DNA of 64,000 nt from Heracleum sosnowskyi (lineage: Eukaryota; Streptophyta; Magnoliopsida; Apiales; Apiaceae): the NCBI GenBank assembly GCA_030848705.1, contig JAUIZM010000023.1:558001-622000 (forward strand), read 5' to 3'. This document shows, piece by piece, positions 39,663 to 53,102 of the stretch. Position 1 is the first letter of the stretch; every line of letters starts with the position of its first letter. The notes under the pieces are model-generated. The model saw nothing but the letters and a program-made list of their open reading frames with translations, did no database searches and was not told the DNA's origin. A program made the position numbers and the translations under genes.

Positions 39663-40670
39663 TTGAAGCGGGTCGTTTTGAGGATATTTTCTCGTAGTTT
39701 GACCCTATGGGTTTATAGAATTGCAGTAAACTTCATTTGGAGCTGTCCGGACCTGAATTGGAGCAGATACCAGGGGACGCCCGATTACGTATACCTCTTA
39801 AGGGATCTATACAAGGAAAACGGGGATAAATTGAAGCGGGTCGTTTTGAGGATATTTTCTCGTAGTTTGACCCTATGGGTTTATAGAATTGCAGTAAACT
39901 TCATTTGGAGCTGTCCGGACCTGAATTGGAGCAGATACCAGGGGACGCCCGATTACGTATACCTCTTAAGGGATCTATACAAGGAAAACGGGGATAAATT
40001 GAAGCGGGTCGTTTTGAGGATATTTTCTCGTAGTTTGACCCTATGGGTTTATAGAATTGCAGTAAACTTCATTTGGAGCTGTCCGGACCTGAATTGGAGC
40101 AGATACCAGGGGACGCCCGATTACGTATACCTCTTAAGGGATCTATACAAGAAAAACGGGGATAAATTGAAGCGGGTCGTTTTGTGGATATTTTCTCGTA
40201 GTTTGACCCTATGGGTTTATAGAATTGCAAACAACTTCATTTGGAGCAGTCCGGGCTTAAATTCGAGCAGATACCAGGGGACGCCCGATTACGTATACCT
40301 CTTAAGGGAGCTATACAAGGAAAACGGGGATAAATTGAAGCGGGTCGTTTTGTGGGTATTTTCTAGTAGTTTGACCCTATAGGTTTATAGAATTGCAAAA
40401 AACTTCATTTGGAGCAATCCGGGCCTGATTTAGAGCAGATACCAGGGGACGCCCGATTACGTATACCTCTTAAGGGAGCTATACAAGGAAAACGGGGATA
40501 AATTGAAGCGGGTCGTTTTGTGGATATTTTCTCGTAGTTTGACCCTATGGGTTTATAGAATTGCAAAAAACTTCATTTGGAGCAGTCCGGGCCTGAATTG
40601 GAGCAGATACCAGGGAACGCCCGATTACGTATACCTCTGAAGGAATCTATACAAGGAAAATGGGGATAAA
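39663..40670 (+). repeat. 6-mer HOR A-A-B-C-D-E
   Basis: 1008 bp with a doubled A. C has gcaaacaac near 40228 and D has gcaatccgg with gatttagag. The tail of E reads aaaatgggg near 40658. The same composition recurs at 44535 and 47895. Confidence 0.9.
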
Positions 40671-41678
40671 TTGAAGCGGGTCGTTTTGAGGATATTTTCT
40701 CGTAGTTTGACCCTATGGGTTTATAGAATTGCAGTAAACTTCATTTGGAGCTGTCCGGACCTGAATTGGAGCAGATACCAGGGGACGCCCGATTACGTAT
40801 ACCTCTTAAGGGATCTATACAAGGAAAACGGGGATAAATTGAAGCGGGTCGTTTTGAGGATATTTTCTCGTAGTTTGACCCTATGGGTTTATAGAATTGC
40901 AGTAAACTTCATTTGGAGCTGTCCGGACCTGAATTGGAGCAGATACCAGGGGACGCCCGATTACGTATACCTCTTAAGGGATCTATACAAGAAAAACGGG
41001 GATAAATTGAAGCGGGTCGTTTTGTGGATATTTTCTCGTAGTTTGACCCTATGGGTTTATAGAATTGCAAAAAACTTCATTTGGAGCAGTCCGGGCTTAA
41101 ATTCGAGCATATACCAGGGGACGCCCGATTACGTATACCTCTTAAGGGAGCTATACAAGGAAAACGGGGATAAATTGAAGCGAGTCGTTTTGTGGGTATT
41201 TTCTAGTAGTTTGACCCTATAGGTTTATAGAATTGCAAAAAACTTCATTTGGAGCAGTCCGGGCCTGAATTAGAGCAGATACCAGGGGACGCCCGATTAC
41301 GTATACCTCTTAAGGGAGCTATACAAGGAAAACGGGGATAAATTGAAGCGGGTCGTTTTGTGGATATTTTCTCGTAGTTTGACCCTATGGGTTTATAGAA
41401 TTGCAAAAAACTTCATTTGGAGCAGTCCGGGCTTAAATTCGAGCAGATACCAGGGGACGCCCGATTACGTATACCTCTTAAGGGAGCTATACAAGGAAAA
41501 CGGGGATAAATTGAAGCAGGTCGTTTTGTGGGTATTTTCTAGTAGTTTGACCCTATAGGTTTATAGAATTGCAAAAAACTTCATTTGGAGCAGTCCGGGC
41601 CTGAATTGGAGCAGATACCAGGGAACGCCCGATTACGTATACCTCTGAAGGAATCTATACAAGGAAAACGGGGATAAA
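40671..41678 (+). repeat. 6-mer A-B-C-D-C-D/E
   Basis: C has gagcatatacc (near 41106) and D starts ttgaagcgagtc. An extra C (41343) and a gaagcaggtc D/E fusion (41511) follow. The A-B-C-D part carries the same markers as 51591-52262, 10920 bp (65 monomers) away. Confidence 0.88.
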
Positions 41679-43358
41679 TTGAAGCGGGTCGTTTTGAGGA
41701 TATTTTCTCGTAGTTTGACCCTATGGGTTTATAGAATTGCAGTAAACTTCATTTGGAGCTGTCCGGACCTGAATTGGAGCAGATACCAGGGGACGCCCGA
41801 TTACGTATACCTCTTAAGGGATCTATACAAGGAAAACGGGGATAAATTGAAGCGGGTCGTTTTGAGGATATTTTCTCGTAGTTTGACCCTATGGGTTTAT
41901 AGAATTGCAGTAAACTTCATTTGGAGCTGTCCGGACCTGAATTGGAGCAGATACCAGGGGACGCCCGATTACGTATACCTCTTAAGGGATCTATACAAGA
42001 AAAACGGGGATAAATTGAAGCGGGTCATTTTGTGGATATTTTCTCGTAGTTTGACCCTATGGGTTTATAGAATTGCAAAAAACTTCATTTGGAGCAGTCC
42101 GGGCTTAAATTCGAGTAGATACCAGGGGACGCCCGATTACGTATACCTCTTAAGGGAGCTATACAAGGAAAACGGGGATAAATTGAAGCGGGTCGTTTTG
42201 TGGGTATTTTCTAGTAGTTTGACCCTATAGGTTTATAGAATTGCAAAAAACTTCATTTGGAGCAGTCCGGGCCTGATTTAGAGCAGATACCAGGGGACGC
42301 CCGATTACGTATACCTCTTAAGGGAGCTATACAAGGAAAACGGGGATAAATTGAAGCGGGTCGTTTTGTGGATATTTTCTCGTAGTTTGACCCTATGGGT
42401 TTATAGAATTGCAAAAAACTTCATTTGGAGCAGTCCGGGCCTGAATTGGAGCAGATACCAGGGAACGCCCGATTACGTATACCTCTGAAGGAATCTATAC
42501 AAGGAAAACGGGGATAAATTGAAGCGGGTCGTTTTGAGGATATTTTCTCGTAGTTTGACCCTATGGGTTTATAGAATTGCAGTAAACTTCATTTGGAGCT
42601 GTCCGGACCTGAATTGGAGCAGATACCAGGGGACGCCCGATTACGTATACCTCTTAAGGGATCTATACAAGGAAAACGGGGATAAATTGAAGCGGGTCGT
42701 TTTGAGGATATTTTCTCGTAGTTTGACCCTATGGGTTTATAGAATTGCAGTAAACTTCATTTGGAGCTGTCCGGACCTGAATTGGAGCAGATACCAGGGG
42801 ACGCCCGATTACGTATACCTCTTAAGGGATCTATACAAGGAAAACGGGGATAAATTGAAGCGGGTCGTTTTGAGGATATTTTCTCGTAGTTTGACCCTAT
42901 GGGTTTATAGAATTGCAGTAAACTTCATTTGGAGCTGTCCGGACCTGAATTGGAGCAGATACCAGGGGACGCCCGATTACGTATACCTCTTAAGGGATCT
43001 ATACAAGAAAAACGGGGATAAATTGAAGCGGGTCGTTTTGTGGATATTTTCTCGTAGTTTGACCCTATGGGTTTATAGAATTGCAAAAAACTTCATTTGG
43101 AGCAGTCCGGGCTTAAATTCGAGCAGATACCAGGGGACGCCCGATTACGTATACCTCTTAAGGGAGCTATACAAGGAAAACGGGGATAAATTGAAGCGGG
43201 TCGTTTTGTGGATATTTTCTCGTAGTTTGACCCTATGGGTTTATAGAATTGCAAAAAACTTCATTTGGAGCAGTCCGGGCCTGAATTGGAGCAGATACCA
43301 GGGAACGCCCGATTACGTATACCTCTGAAGGAATCTATACAAGGAAAACGGGGATAAA
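41679..43358 (+). repeat. A-B-C-D-E + A-A-B-C-E, copy 2 of the 22-monomer-spaced duplication
   Basis: Second copy of 37983-39662 with cgagtagatac near 42110 and the same monomer order. The C and D/E monomers just upstream (41343-41678) also match 37647-37982, so the duplicated tract is at least 2016 bp. Confidence 0.9.
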
Positions 43359-44534
43359 TTGAAGCGGGTCGTTTTGAGGATATTTTCTCGTAGTTTGACC
43401 CTATGGGTTTATAGAATTGCAGTAAACTTCATTTGGAGCTGTCCGGACCTGAATTGGAGCAGATACCAGGGGACGCCCGATTACGTATACCTCTTAAGGG
43501 ATCTATACAAGGAAAACGGGGATAAATTGAAGCGGGTCGTTTTGAGGATATTTTCTCGTAGTTTGACCCTATGGGTTTATAGAATTGCAGTAAACTTCAT
43601 TTGGAGCTGTCCGGACCTGAATTGGAGCAGATACCAGGGGACGCCCGATTACGTATACCTCTTAAGGGATCTATACAAGGAAAACGGGGATAAATTGAAG
43701 CGGGTCGTTTTGAGGATATTTTCTCGTAGTTTGACCCTATGGGTTTATAGAATTGCAGTAAACTTCATTTGGAGCTGTCCGGACCTGAATTGGAGCAGAT
43801 ACCAGGGGACGCCCGATTACGTATACCTCTTAAGGGATCTATACAAGGAAAACGGGGATAAATTGAAGCGGGTCGTTTTGAGGATATTTTCTCGTAGTTT
43901 GACCCTATGGGTTTATAGAATTGCAGTAAACTTCATTTGGAGCTGTCCGGACCTGAATTGGAGCAGATACCAGGGGACGCCCGATTACGTATACCTCTTA
44001 AGGGATCTATACAAGGAAAACGGGGATAAATTGAAGCGGGTCGTTTTGAGGATATTTTCTCGTAGTTTGACCCTATGGGTTTATAGAATTGCAGTAAACT
44101 TCATTTGGAGCTGTCCGGACCTGAATTGGAGCAGATACCAGGGGACGCCCGATTACGTATACCTCTTAAGGGATCTATACAAGAAAAACGGGGATAAATT
44201 GAAGCGGGTCGTTTTGTGGATATTTTCTCGTAGTTTGACCCTATGGGTTTATAGAATTGCAAAAAACTTCATTTGGAGCAGTCCGGGCTTAAATTCGAGC
44301 AGATACCAGGGGACGCCCGATTACGTATACCTCTTAAGGGAGCTATACAAGGAAAACGGGGATAAATTGAAGCGGGTCGTTTTGTGGATATTTTCTCGTA
44401 GTTTGACCCTATGGGTTTATAGAATTGCAAAAAACTTCATTTGGAGCAGTCCGGGCCTGAATTGGAGCAGATACCAGGGAACGCCCGATTACGTATACCT
44501 CTGAAGGAATCTATACAAGGAAAACGGGGATAAA
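43359..44534 (+). repeat. 7-mer A-A-A-A-B-C-E with fourfold A expansion (1176 bp)
   Basis: Four consecutive A monomers (43359, 43527, 43695, 43863) that appear identical precede B (44031), C (44199) and E (44367). D is missing, so the plus frame is open for 381 codons, the longest in the window. This is local unequal crossing-over on A. Confidence 0.93.
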
Positions 44535-45542
44535 TTGAAGCGGGTCGTTTTGAGGATATTTTCTCGTAGTTTGACCCTATGGGTTTATAGAATTGCAGTA
44601 AACTTCATTTGGAGCTGTCCGGACCTGAATTGGAGCAGATACCAGGGGACGCCCGATTACGTATACCTCTTAAGGGATCTATACAAGGAAAACGGGGATA
44701 AATTGAAGCGGGTCGTTTTGAGGATATTTTCTCGTAGTTTGACCCTATGGGTTTATAGAATTGCAGTAAACTTCATTTGGAGCTGTCCGGACCTGAATTG
44801 GAGCAGATACCAGGGGACGCCCGATTACGTATACCTCTTAAGGGATCTATACAAGGAAAACGGGGATAAATTGAAGCGGGTCGTTTTGAGGATATTTTCT
44901 CGTAGTTTGACCCTATGGGTTTATAGAATTGCAGTAAACTTCATTTGGAGCTGTCCGGACCTGAATTGGAGCAGATACCAGGGGACGCCCGATTACGTAT
45001 ACCTCTTAAGGGATCTATACAAGAAAAACGGGGATAAATTGAAGCGGGTCGTTTTGTGGATATTTTCTCGTAGTTTGACCCTATGGGTTTATAGAATTGC
45101 AAAAAACTTCATTTGGAGCAGTCCGGGCTTAAATTCGAGCAGATACCAGGGGACGCCCGATTACGTATACCTCTTAAGGGAGCTATACAAGGAAAACGGG
45201 GATAAATTGAAGCGGGTCGTTTTGTGGGTATTTTCTAGTAGTTTGACCCTATAGGTTTATAGAATTGCAAAAAACTTCATTTGGAGCAATCCGGGCCTGA
45301 TTTAGAGCAGATACCAGGGGACGCCCGATTACGTATACCTCTTAAGGGAGCTATACAAGGAAAACGGGGATAAATTGAAGCGGGTCGTTTTGTGGATATT
45401 TTCTCGTAGTTTGACCCTATGGGTTTATAGAATTGCAAAAAACTTCATTTGGAGCAGTCCGGGCCTGAATTGGAGCAGATACCAGGGAACGCCCGATTAC
45501 GTATACCTCTGAAGGAATCTATACAAGGAAAACGGGGATAAA
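44535..45542 (+). repeat. 6-mer HOR A-A-B-C-D-E
   Basis: Doubled A, with D of the gcaatccgg/gatttagag sublineage. Same composition as 39663-40670 and 47895-48902. Confidence 0.9.
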
Positions 45543-47222
45543 TTGAAGCGGGTCGTTTTGAGGATATTTTCTCGTAGTTTGACCCTATGGGTTTATAGAA
45601 TTGCAGTAAACTTCATTTGGAGCTGTCCGGACCTGAATTGGAGCAGATACCAGGGGACGCCCGATTACGTATACCTCTTAAGGGATCTATACAAGGAAAA
45701 CGGGGATAAATTGAAGCGGGTCGTTTTGAGGATATTTTCTCGTAGTTTGACCCTATGGGTTTATAGAATTGCAGTAAACTTCATTTGGAGCTGTCCGGAC
45801 CTGAATTGGAGCAGATACCAGGGGACGCCCGATTACGTATACCTCTTAAGGGATCTATACAAGAAAAACGGGGATAAATTGAAGCGGGTCGTTTTGTGGA
45901 TATTTTCTCGTAGTTTGACCCTATGGGTTTATAGAATTGCAAAAAACTTCATTTGGAGCAGTCCGGGCTTAAATTCGAGCAAATACCAGGGGACGCCCGA
46001 TTACGTATACCTCTTAAGGGAGCTATACAAGGAAAACGGGGATAAATTGAAGCGGGTCGTTTTGTGGGTATTTTCTAGTAGTTTGACCCTATAGGTTTAT
46101 AGAATTGCAAAAAACTTCATTTGGAGCAATCCGGGCCTGATTTAGAGCAGATACCAGGGGACGCCCGATTACGTATACCTCTTAAGGGAGCTATACAAGG
46201 AAAACGGGGATAAATTGAAGCGGGTCGTTTTGTGGATATTTTCTCGTAGTTTGACCCTATGGGTTTATAGAATTGCAAAAAACTTCATTTGGAGCAGTCC
46301 GGGCCTGAATTGGAGCAGATACCAGGGAACGCCCGATTACGTATACCTCTGAAGGAATCTATACAAGGAAAACGGGGATAAATTGAAGCGGGTCGTTTTG
46401 AGGATATTTTCTCGTAGTTTGACCCTATGGGTTTATAGAATTGCAGTAAACTTCATTTGGAGCTGTCCGGACCTGAATTGGAGCAGATACCAGGGGACGC
46501 CCGATTACGTATACCTCTTAAGGGATCTATACAAGGAAAACGGGGATAAATTGAAGCGGGTCGTTTTGAGGATATTTTCTCGTAGTTTGACCCTATGGGT
46601 TTATAGAATTGCAGTAAACTTCATTTGGAGCTGTCCGGACCTGAATTGGAGCAGATACCAGGGGACGCCCGATTACGTATACCTCTTAAGGGATCTATAC
46701 AAGAAAAACGGGGATAAATTGAAGCGGGTCGTTTTGTGGATATTTTCTCGTAGTTTGACCCTATGGGTTTATAGAATTGCAAAAAACTTCATTTGGAGCA
46801 GTCCGGGCTTAAATTCGAGCAAATACCAGGGGACGCCCGATTACGTATACCTCTTAAGGGAGCTATACAAGGAAAACGGGGATAAATTGAAGCGGGTCGT
46901 TTTGTGGGTATTTTCTAGTAGTTTGACCCTATAGGTTTATAGAATTGCAAAAAACTTCATTTGGAGCAGTCCGGGCCTGAATTAGAGCAGATACCAGGGG
47001 ACGCCCGATTACGTATACCTCTTAAGGGAGCTATACAAGGAAAACGGGGATAAATTGAAGCGGGTCGTTTTGTGGATATTTTCTCGTAGTTTGACCCTAT
47101 GGGTTTATAGAATTGCAAAAAACTTCATTTGGAGCAGTCCGGGCCTGAATTGGAGCAGATACCAGGGAACGCCCGATTACGTATACCTCTGAAGGAATCT
47201 ATACAAGGAAAACGGGGATAAA
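45543..47222 (+). repeat. Two 5-mer HORs A-B-C-D-E
   Basis: Both C monomers have gagcaaatacc (near 45978 and 46818), as does 49338. The D at 46095 has gcaatccgg with gatttagag, but the D at 46935 is the standard gcagtccgg/gaattagag. The pair is a recent 840-bp duplication followed by partial replacement of D. Confidence 0.9.
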
Positions 47223-47894
47223 TTGAAGCGGGTCGTTTTGAGGATATTTTCTCGTAGTTTGACCCTATGGGTTTATAGAATTGCAGTAAACTTCATTTGG
47301 AGCTGTCCGGACCTGAATTGGAGCAGATACCAGGGGACGCCCGATTACGTATACCTCTTAAGGGATCTATACAAGGAAAACGGGGATAAATTGAAGAGGG
47401 TCGTTTTGAGGATATTTTCTCGTAGTTTGACCCTATGGGTTTATAGAATTGCAGTAAACTTCATTTGGAGCTGTCCGGACCTGAATTGGAGCAGATACCA
47501 GGGGACGCCCGATTACGTATACCTCTTAAGGGATCTATACAAGAAAAACGGGGATAAATTGAAGCGGGTCGTTTTGTGGATATTTTCTCGTAGTTTGACC
47601 CTATGGGTTTATAGAATTGCAAAAAACTTCATTTGGAGCAGTCCGGGCTTAAATTCGAGCAGATACCAGGGGACGCCCGATTACGTATACCTCTTAAGGG
47701 AGCTATACAAGGAAAACGGGGATAAATTGAAGCGGGTCGTTTTGTGGATATTTTCTCGTAGTTTGACCCTATGGGTTTATAGAATTGCAAAAAACTTCAT
47801 TTGGAGCAGTCCGGGCCTGAATTGGAGCAGATACCAGGGAACGCCCGATTACGTATACCTCTGAAGGAATCTATACAAGGAAAACGGGGATAAA
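47223..47894 (+). repeat. 4-mer HOR A-B-C-E (D absent)
   Basis: B begins ttgaagagg (47391). C passes directly to an intact E (47727), so here the 4-mer arose by loss of a D, not by D/E fusion. The frame is open for 213 codons. Confidence 0.9.
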
Positions 47895-48902
47895 TTGAAG
47901 CGGGTCGTTTTGAGGATATTTTCTCGTAGTTTGACCCTATGGGTTTATAGAATTGCAGTAAACTTCATTTGGAGCTGTCCGGACCTGAATTGGAGCAGAT
48001 ACCAGGGGACGCCCGATTACGTATACCTCTTAAGGGATCTATACAAGGAAAACGGGGATAAATTGAAGCGGGTCGTTTTGAGGATATTTTCTCGTAGTTT
48101 GACCCTATGGGTTTATAGAATTGCAGTAAACTTCATTTGGAGCTGTCCGGACCTGAATTGGAGCAGATACCAGGGGACGCCCGATTACGTATACCTCTTA
48201 AGGGATCTATACAAGGAAAACGGGGATAAATTGAAGCGGGTCGTTTTGAGGATATTTTCTCGTAGTTTGACCCTATGGGTTTATAGAATTGCAGTAAACT
48301 TCATTTGGAGCTGTCCGGACCTGAATTGGAGCAGATACCAGGGGACGCCCGATTACGTATACCTCTTAAGGGATCTATACAAGAAAAACGGGGATAAATT
48401 GAAGCGGGTCGTTTTGTGGATATTTTCTCGTAGTTTGACCCTATGGGTTTATAGAATTGCAAAAAACTTCATTTGGAGCAGTCCGGGCTTAAATTCGAGC
48501 AGATACCAGGGGACGCCCGATTACGTATACCTCTTAAGGGAGCTATACAAGGAAAACGGGGATAAATTGAAGCGGGTCGTTTTGTGGGTATTTTCTAGTA
48601 GTTTGACCCTATAGGTTTATAGAATTGCAAAAAACTTCATTTGGAGCAATCCGGGCCTGATTTAGAGCAGATACCAGGGGACGCCCGATTACGTATACCT
48701 CTTAAGGGAGCTATACAAGGAAAACGGGGATAAATTGAAGCGGGTCGTTTTGTGGATATTTTCTCGTAGTTTGACCCTATGGGTTTATAGAATTGCAAAA
48801 AACTTCATTTGGAGCAGTCCGGGCCTGAATTGGAGCAGATACCAGGGAACGCCCGATTACGTATACCTCTGAAGGAATCTATACAAGGAAAACGGGGATA
48901 AA
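47895..48902 (+). repeat. 6-mer HOR A-A-B-C-D-E
   Basis: 3360 bp (20 monomers) downstream of the matching unit at 44535, with the same doubled A and gcaatccgg/gatttagag D. Confidence 0.9.
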
Positions 48903-50582
48903 TTGAAGCGGGTCGTTTTGAGGATATTTTCTCGTAGTTTGACCCTATGGGTTTATAGAATTGCAGTAAACTTCATTTGGAGCTGTCCGGACCTGAATTG
49001 GAGCAGATACCAGGGGACGCCCGATTACGTATACCTCTTAAGGGATCTATACAAGGAAAACGGGGATAAATTGAAGCGGGTCGTTTTGAGGATATTTTCT
49101 CGTAGTTTGACCCTATGGGTTTATAGAATTGCAGTAAACTTCATTTGGAGCTGTCCGGACCTGAATTGGAGCAGATACCAGGGGACGCCCGATTACGTAT
49201 ACCTCTTAAGGGATCTATACAAGAAAAACGGGGATAAATTGAAGCGGGTCGTTTTGTGGATATTTTCTCGTAGTTTGACCCTATGGGTTTATAGAATTGC
49301 AAAAAACTTCATTTGGAGCAGTCCGGGCTTAAATTCGAGCAAATACCAGGGGACGCCCGATTACGTATACCTCTTAAGGGAGCTATACAAGGAAAACGGG
49401 GATAAATTGAAGCGGGTCGTTTTGTGGGTATTTTCTAGTAGTTTGACCCTATAGGTTTATAGAATTGCAAAAAACTTCATTTGGAGCAGTCCGGGCCTGA
49501 ATTAGAGCAGATACCAGGGGACGCCCGATTACGTATACCTCTTAAGGGAGCTATACAAGGAAAACGGGGATAAATTGAAGCGGGTCGTTTTGTGGATATT
49601 TTCTCGTAGTTTGACCCTATGGGTTTATAGAATTGCAAAAAACTTCATTTGGAGCAGTCCGGGCCTGAATTGGAGCAGATACCAGGGAACGCCCGATTAC
49701 GTATACCTCTGAAGGAATCTATACAAGGAAAACGGGGATAAATTGAAGCGGGTCGTTTTGAGGATATTTTCTCGTAGTTTGACCCTATGGGTTTATAGAA
49801 TTGCAGTAAACTTCATTTGGAGCTGTCCGGACCTGAATTGGAGCAGATACCAGGGGACGCCCGATTACGTATACCTCTTAAGGGATCTATACAAGGAAAA
49901 CGGGGATAAATTGAAGAGGGTCGTTTTGAGGATATTTTCTCGTAGTTTGACCCTATGGGTTTATAGAATTGCAGTAAACTTCATTTGGAGCTGTCCGGAC
50001 CTGAATTGGAGCAGATACCAGGGGACGCCCGATTACGTATACCTCTTAAGGGATCTATACAAGAAAAACGGGGATAAATTGAAGCGGGTCGTTTTGTGGA
50101 TATTTTCTCGTAGTTTGACCCTATGGGTTTATAGAATTGCAAAAAACTTCATTTGGAGCAGTCCGGGCTTAAATTCGAGCAGATACCAGGGGACGCCCGA
50201 TTACGTATACCTCTTAAGGGAGCTATACAAGGAAAACGGGGATAAATTGAAGCGGGTCGTTTTGTGGGTATTTTCTAGTAGTTTGACCCTATAGGTTTAT
50301 AGAATTGCAAAAAACTTCATTTGGAGCAGTCCGGGCCTGAATTAGAGCAGATACCAGGGGACGCCCGATTACGTATACCTCTTAAGGGAGCTATACAAGG
50401 AAAACGGGGATAAATTGAAGCGGGTCGTTTTGTGGATATTTTCTCGTAGTTTGACCCTATGGGTTTATAGAATTGCAAAAAACTTCATTTGGAGCAGTCC
50501 GGGCCTGAATTGGAGCAGATACCAGGGAACGCCCGATTACGTATACCTCTGAAGGAATCTATACAAGGAAAACGGGGATAAA
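48903..50582 (+). repeat. Two 5-mer HORs A-B-C-D-E
   Basis: The unit at 48903 has gagcaaatacc in C and the unit at 49743 has ttgaagagg at the start of B. Together they resemble 46383-48062 with the D restored. Confidence 0.9.
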
Positions 50583-51590
50583 TTGAAGCGGGTCGTTTTG
50601 AGGATATTTTCTCGTAGTTTGACCCTATGGGTTTATAGAATTGCAGTAAACTTCATTTGGAGCTGTCCGGGCCTGAATTGGAGCAGATACCAGGGGACGC
50701 CCGATTACGTATACCTCTTAAGGGATCTATACAAGGAAAACGGGGATAAATTGAAGCGGGTCGTTTTGAGGATATTTTCTCGTAGTTTGACCCTATGGGT
50801 TTATAGAATTGCAGTAAACTTCATTTGGAGCTGTCCGGACCTGAATTGGAGCAGATACCAGGGGACGCCCGATTACGTATACCTCTTAAGGGATCTATAC
50901 AAGAAAAACGGGGATAAATTGAAGCGGGTCGTTTTGTGGATATTTTCTCGTAGTTTGACCCTATGGGTTTATAGAATTGCAAAAAACTTCATTTGGAGCA
51001 GTCCGGGCTTAAATTCGAGCAGATACCAGGGGACGCCCGATTACGTATACCTCTTAAGGGAGCTATACAAGGAAAACGGGGATAAATTGAAGCGGGTCGT
51101 TTTGTGGGTATTTTCTAGTAGTTTGACCCTATAGGTTTATAGAATTGCAAAAAACTTCATTTGGAGCAGTCCGGGCCTGAATTAGAGCAGATACCAGGGG
51201 ACGCCCGATTACGTATACCTCTTAAGGGAGCTATACAAGGAAAACGGGGATAAATTGAAGCGGGTCGTTTTGTGGGTATTTTCTAGTAGTTTGACCCTAT
51301 AGGTTTATAGAATTGCAAAGAACTTCATTTGGAGCAGCCCGGGCCTGAATTAGAGCAGATACCAGGGGACGCCCGATTACGTATACCTCTTAAGGGAGCT
51401 ATACAAGGAAAACGGGGATAAATTGAAGCGGGTCGTTTTGTGGATATTTTCTCGTAGTTTGACCCTATGGGTTTATAGAATTGCAAAAAACTTCATTTAG
51501 AGCAGTCCGGGCCTGAATTGGAGCAGATACCAGGGAACGCCCGATTACGTATACCTCTGAAGGTATCTATACAAGGAAAATGGGGATAAA
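50583..51590 (+). repeat. 6-mer HOR A-B-C-D-D-E
   Basis: Doubled D (51087, 51255). The second D has gcaaagaac and gcagcccgg. The first A has tgtccgggcc near 50667, an A with the C/D/E base at offset 89. E (51423) has catttagag near 51496 and ctgaaggtatc at its 3' end. Confidence 0.9.
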
Positions 51591-53102
51591 TTGAAGCGGG
51601 TCGTTTTGAGGATATTTTCTCGTAGTTTGACCCTATGGGTTTATAGAATTGCAGTAAACTTCATTTGGAGCTGTCCGGACCTGAATTGGAGCAGATACCA
51701 GGGGACGCCCGATTACGTATACCTCTTAAGGGATCTATACAAGGAAAACGGGGATAAATTGAAGCGGGTCGTTTTGAGGATATTTTCTCGTAGTTTGACC
51801 CTATGGGTTTATAGAATTGCAGTAAACTTCATTTGGAGCTGTCCGGACCTGAATTGGAGCAGATACCAGGGGACGCCCGATTACGTATACCTCTTAAGGG
51901 ATCTATACAAGAAAAACGGGGATAAATTGAAGCGGGTCGTTTTGTGGATATTTTCTCGTAGTTTGACCCTATGGGTTTATAGAATTGCAAAAAACTTCAT
52001 TTGGAGCAGTCCGGGCTTAAATTCGAGCATATACCAGGGGACGCCCGATTACGTATACCTCTTAAGGGAGCTATACAAGGAAAACGGGGATAAATTGAAG
52101 CGAGTCGTTTTGTGGGTATTTTCTAGTAGTTTGACCCTATAGGTTTATAGAATTGCAAAAAACTTCATTTGGAGCAGTCCGGGCCTGAATTAGAGCAGAT
52201 ACCAGGGGACGCCCGATTACGTATACCTCTTAAGGGAGCTATACAAGGAAAACGGGGATAAATTGAAGCGGGTCGTTTTGTGGATATTTTCTCGTAGTTT
52301 GACCCTATGGGTTTATAGAATTGCAAAAAACTTCATTTGGAGCAGTCCGGGCCTGAATTGGAGCAGATACCAGGGGACGCCCGATTACGTATACCTCTTA
52401 AGGGATCTATACAAGGAAAACGGGGATAAATTGAAGCGGGTCGTTTTGAGGATATTTTCTCGTAGTTTGACCCTATGGGTTTATAGAATTGCAGTAAACT
52501 TCATTTGGAGCTGTCCGGACCTGAATTGGAGCAGATACCAGGGGACGCCCGATTACGTATACCTCTTAAGGGATCTATACAAGAAAAACGGGGATAAATT
52601 GAAGCTGGTCGTTTTGTGGATATTTTCTCGTAGTTTGACCCTATGGGTTTATAGAATTGCAAAAAACTTCATTTGGAGCAGTCCGGGCTTAAATTCGAGC
52701 ATATACCAGGGGACGCCCGATTACGTATACCTCTTAAGGGAGCTATACAAGGAAAACGGGGATAAATTGAAGCGGGTCGTTTTGTGGGTATTTTCTAGTA
52801 GTTTGACCCTATAGGTTTATAGAATTGCAAAAAACTTCATTTGGAGCAGTCCGGGCCTGAATTAGAGCAGATACCAGGGGACGCCCGATTACGTATACCT
52901 CTTAAGGGAGCTATACAAGGAAAACGGGGATAAATTGAAGCGGGTCGTTTTGTGGATATTTTCTCGTAGTTTGACCCTATGGGTTTATAGAATTGCAAAA
53001 AACTTCATTTGGAGCAGTCCGGGCCTGAATTGGAGCAGATACCAGGGAACGCCCGATTACGTATACCTCTGAAGGAATCTATACAAGGAAAACGGGGATA
53101 AA
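51591..53102 (+). repeat. 9-mer A-B-C-D-E/A-B-C-D-E
   Basis: A fusion monomer at 52263 starts as E (gtggat, gcaaaaaac, gcctgaattggag) and ends as A (ggggacg, ttaagggatcta, aagg), so two 5-mers are joined with one monomer lost. C monomers have gagcatatacc, and the C at 52599 starts ttgaagctgg. The whole tract is repeated at 54447. Confidence 0.9.

Noticed and set aside
43359..44504. 381-codon open reading frame (and about 90 shorter in-frame relatives) as protein-coding genes
   Set aside because: The frames are a consequence of a 168-bp repeat divisible by three. They start at TTG within the monomer, end at fixed stops in D or E, have no flanking unique sequence and repeat the same 56-residue block. 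No known domain is recognisable.
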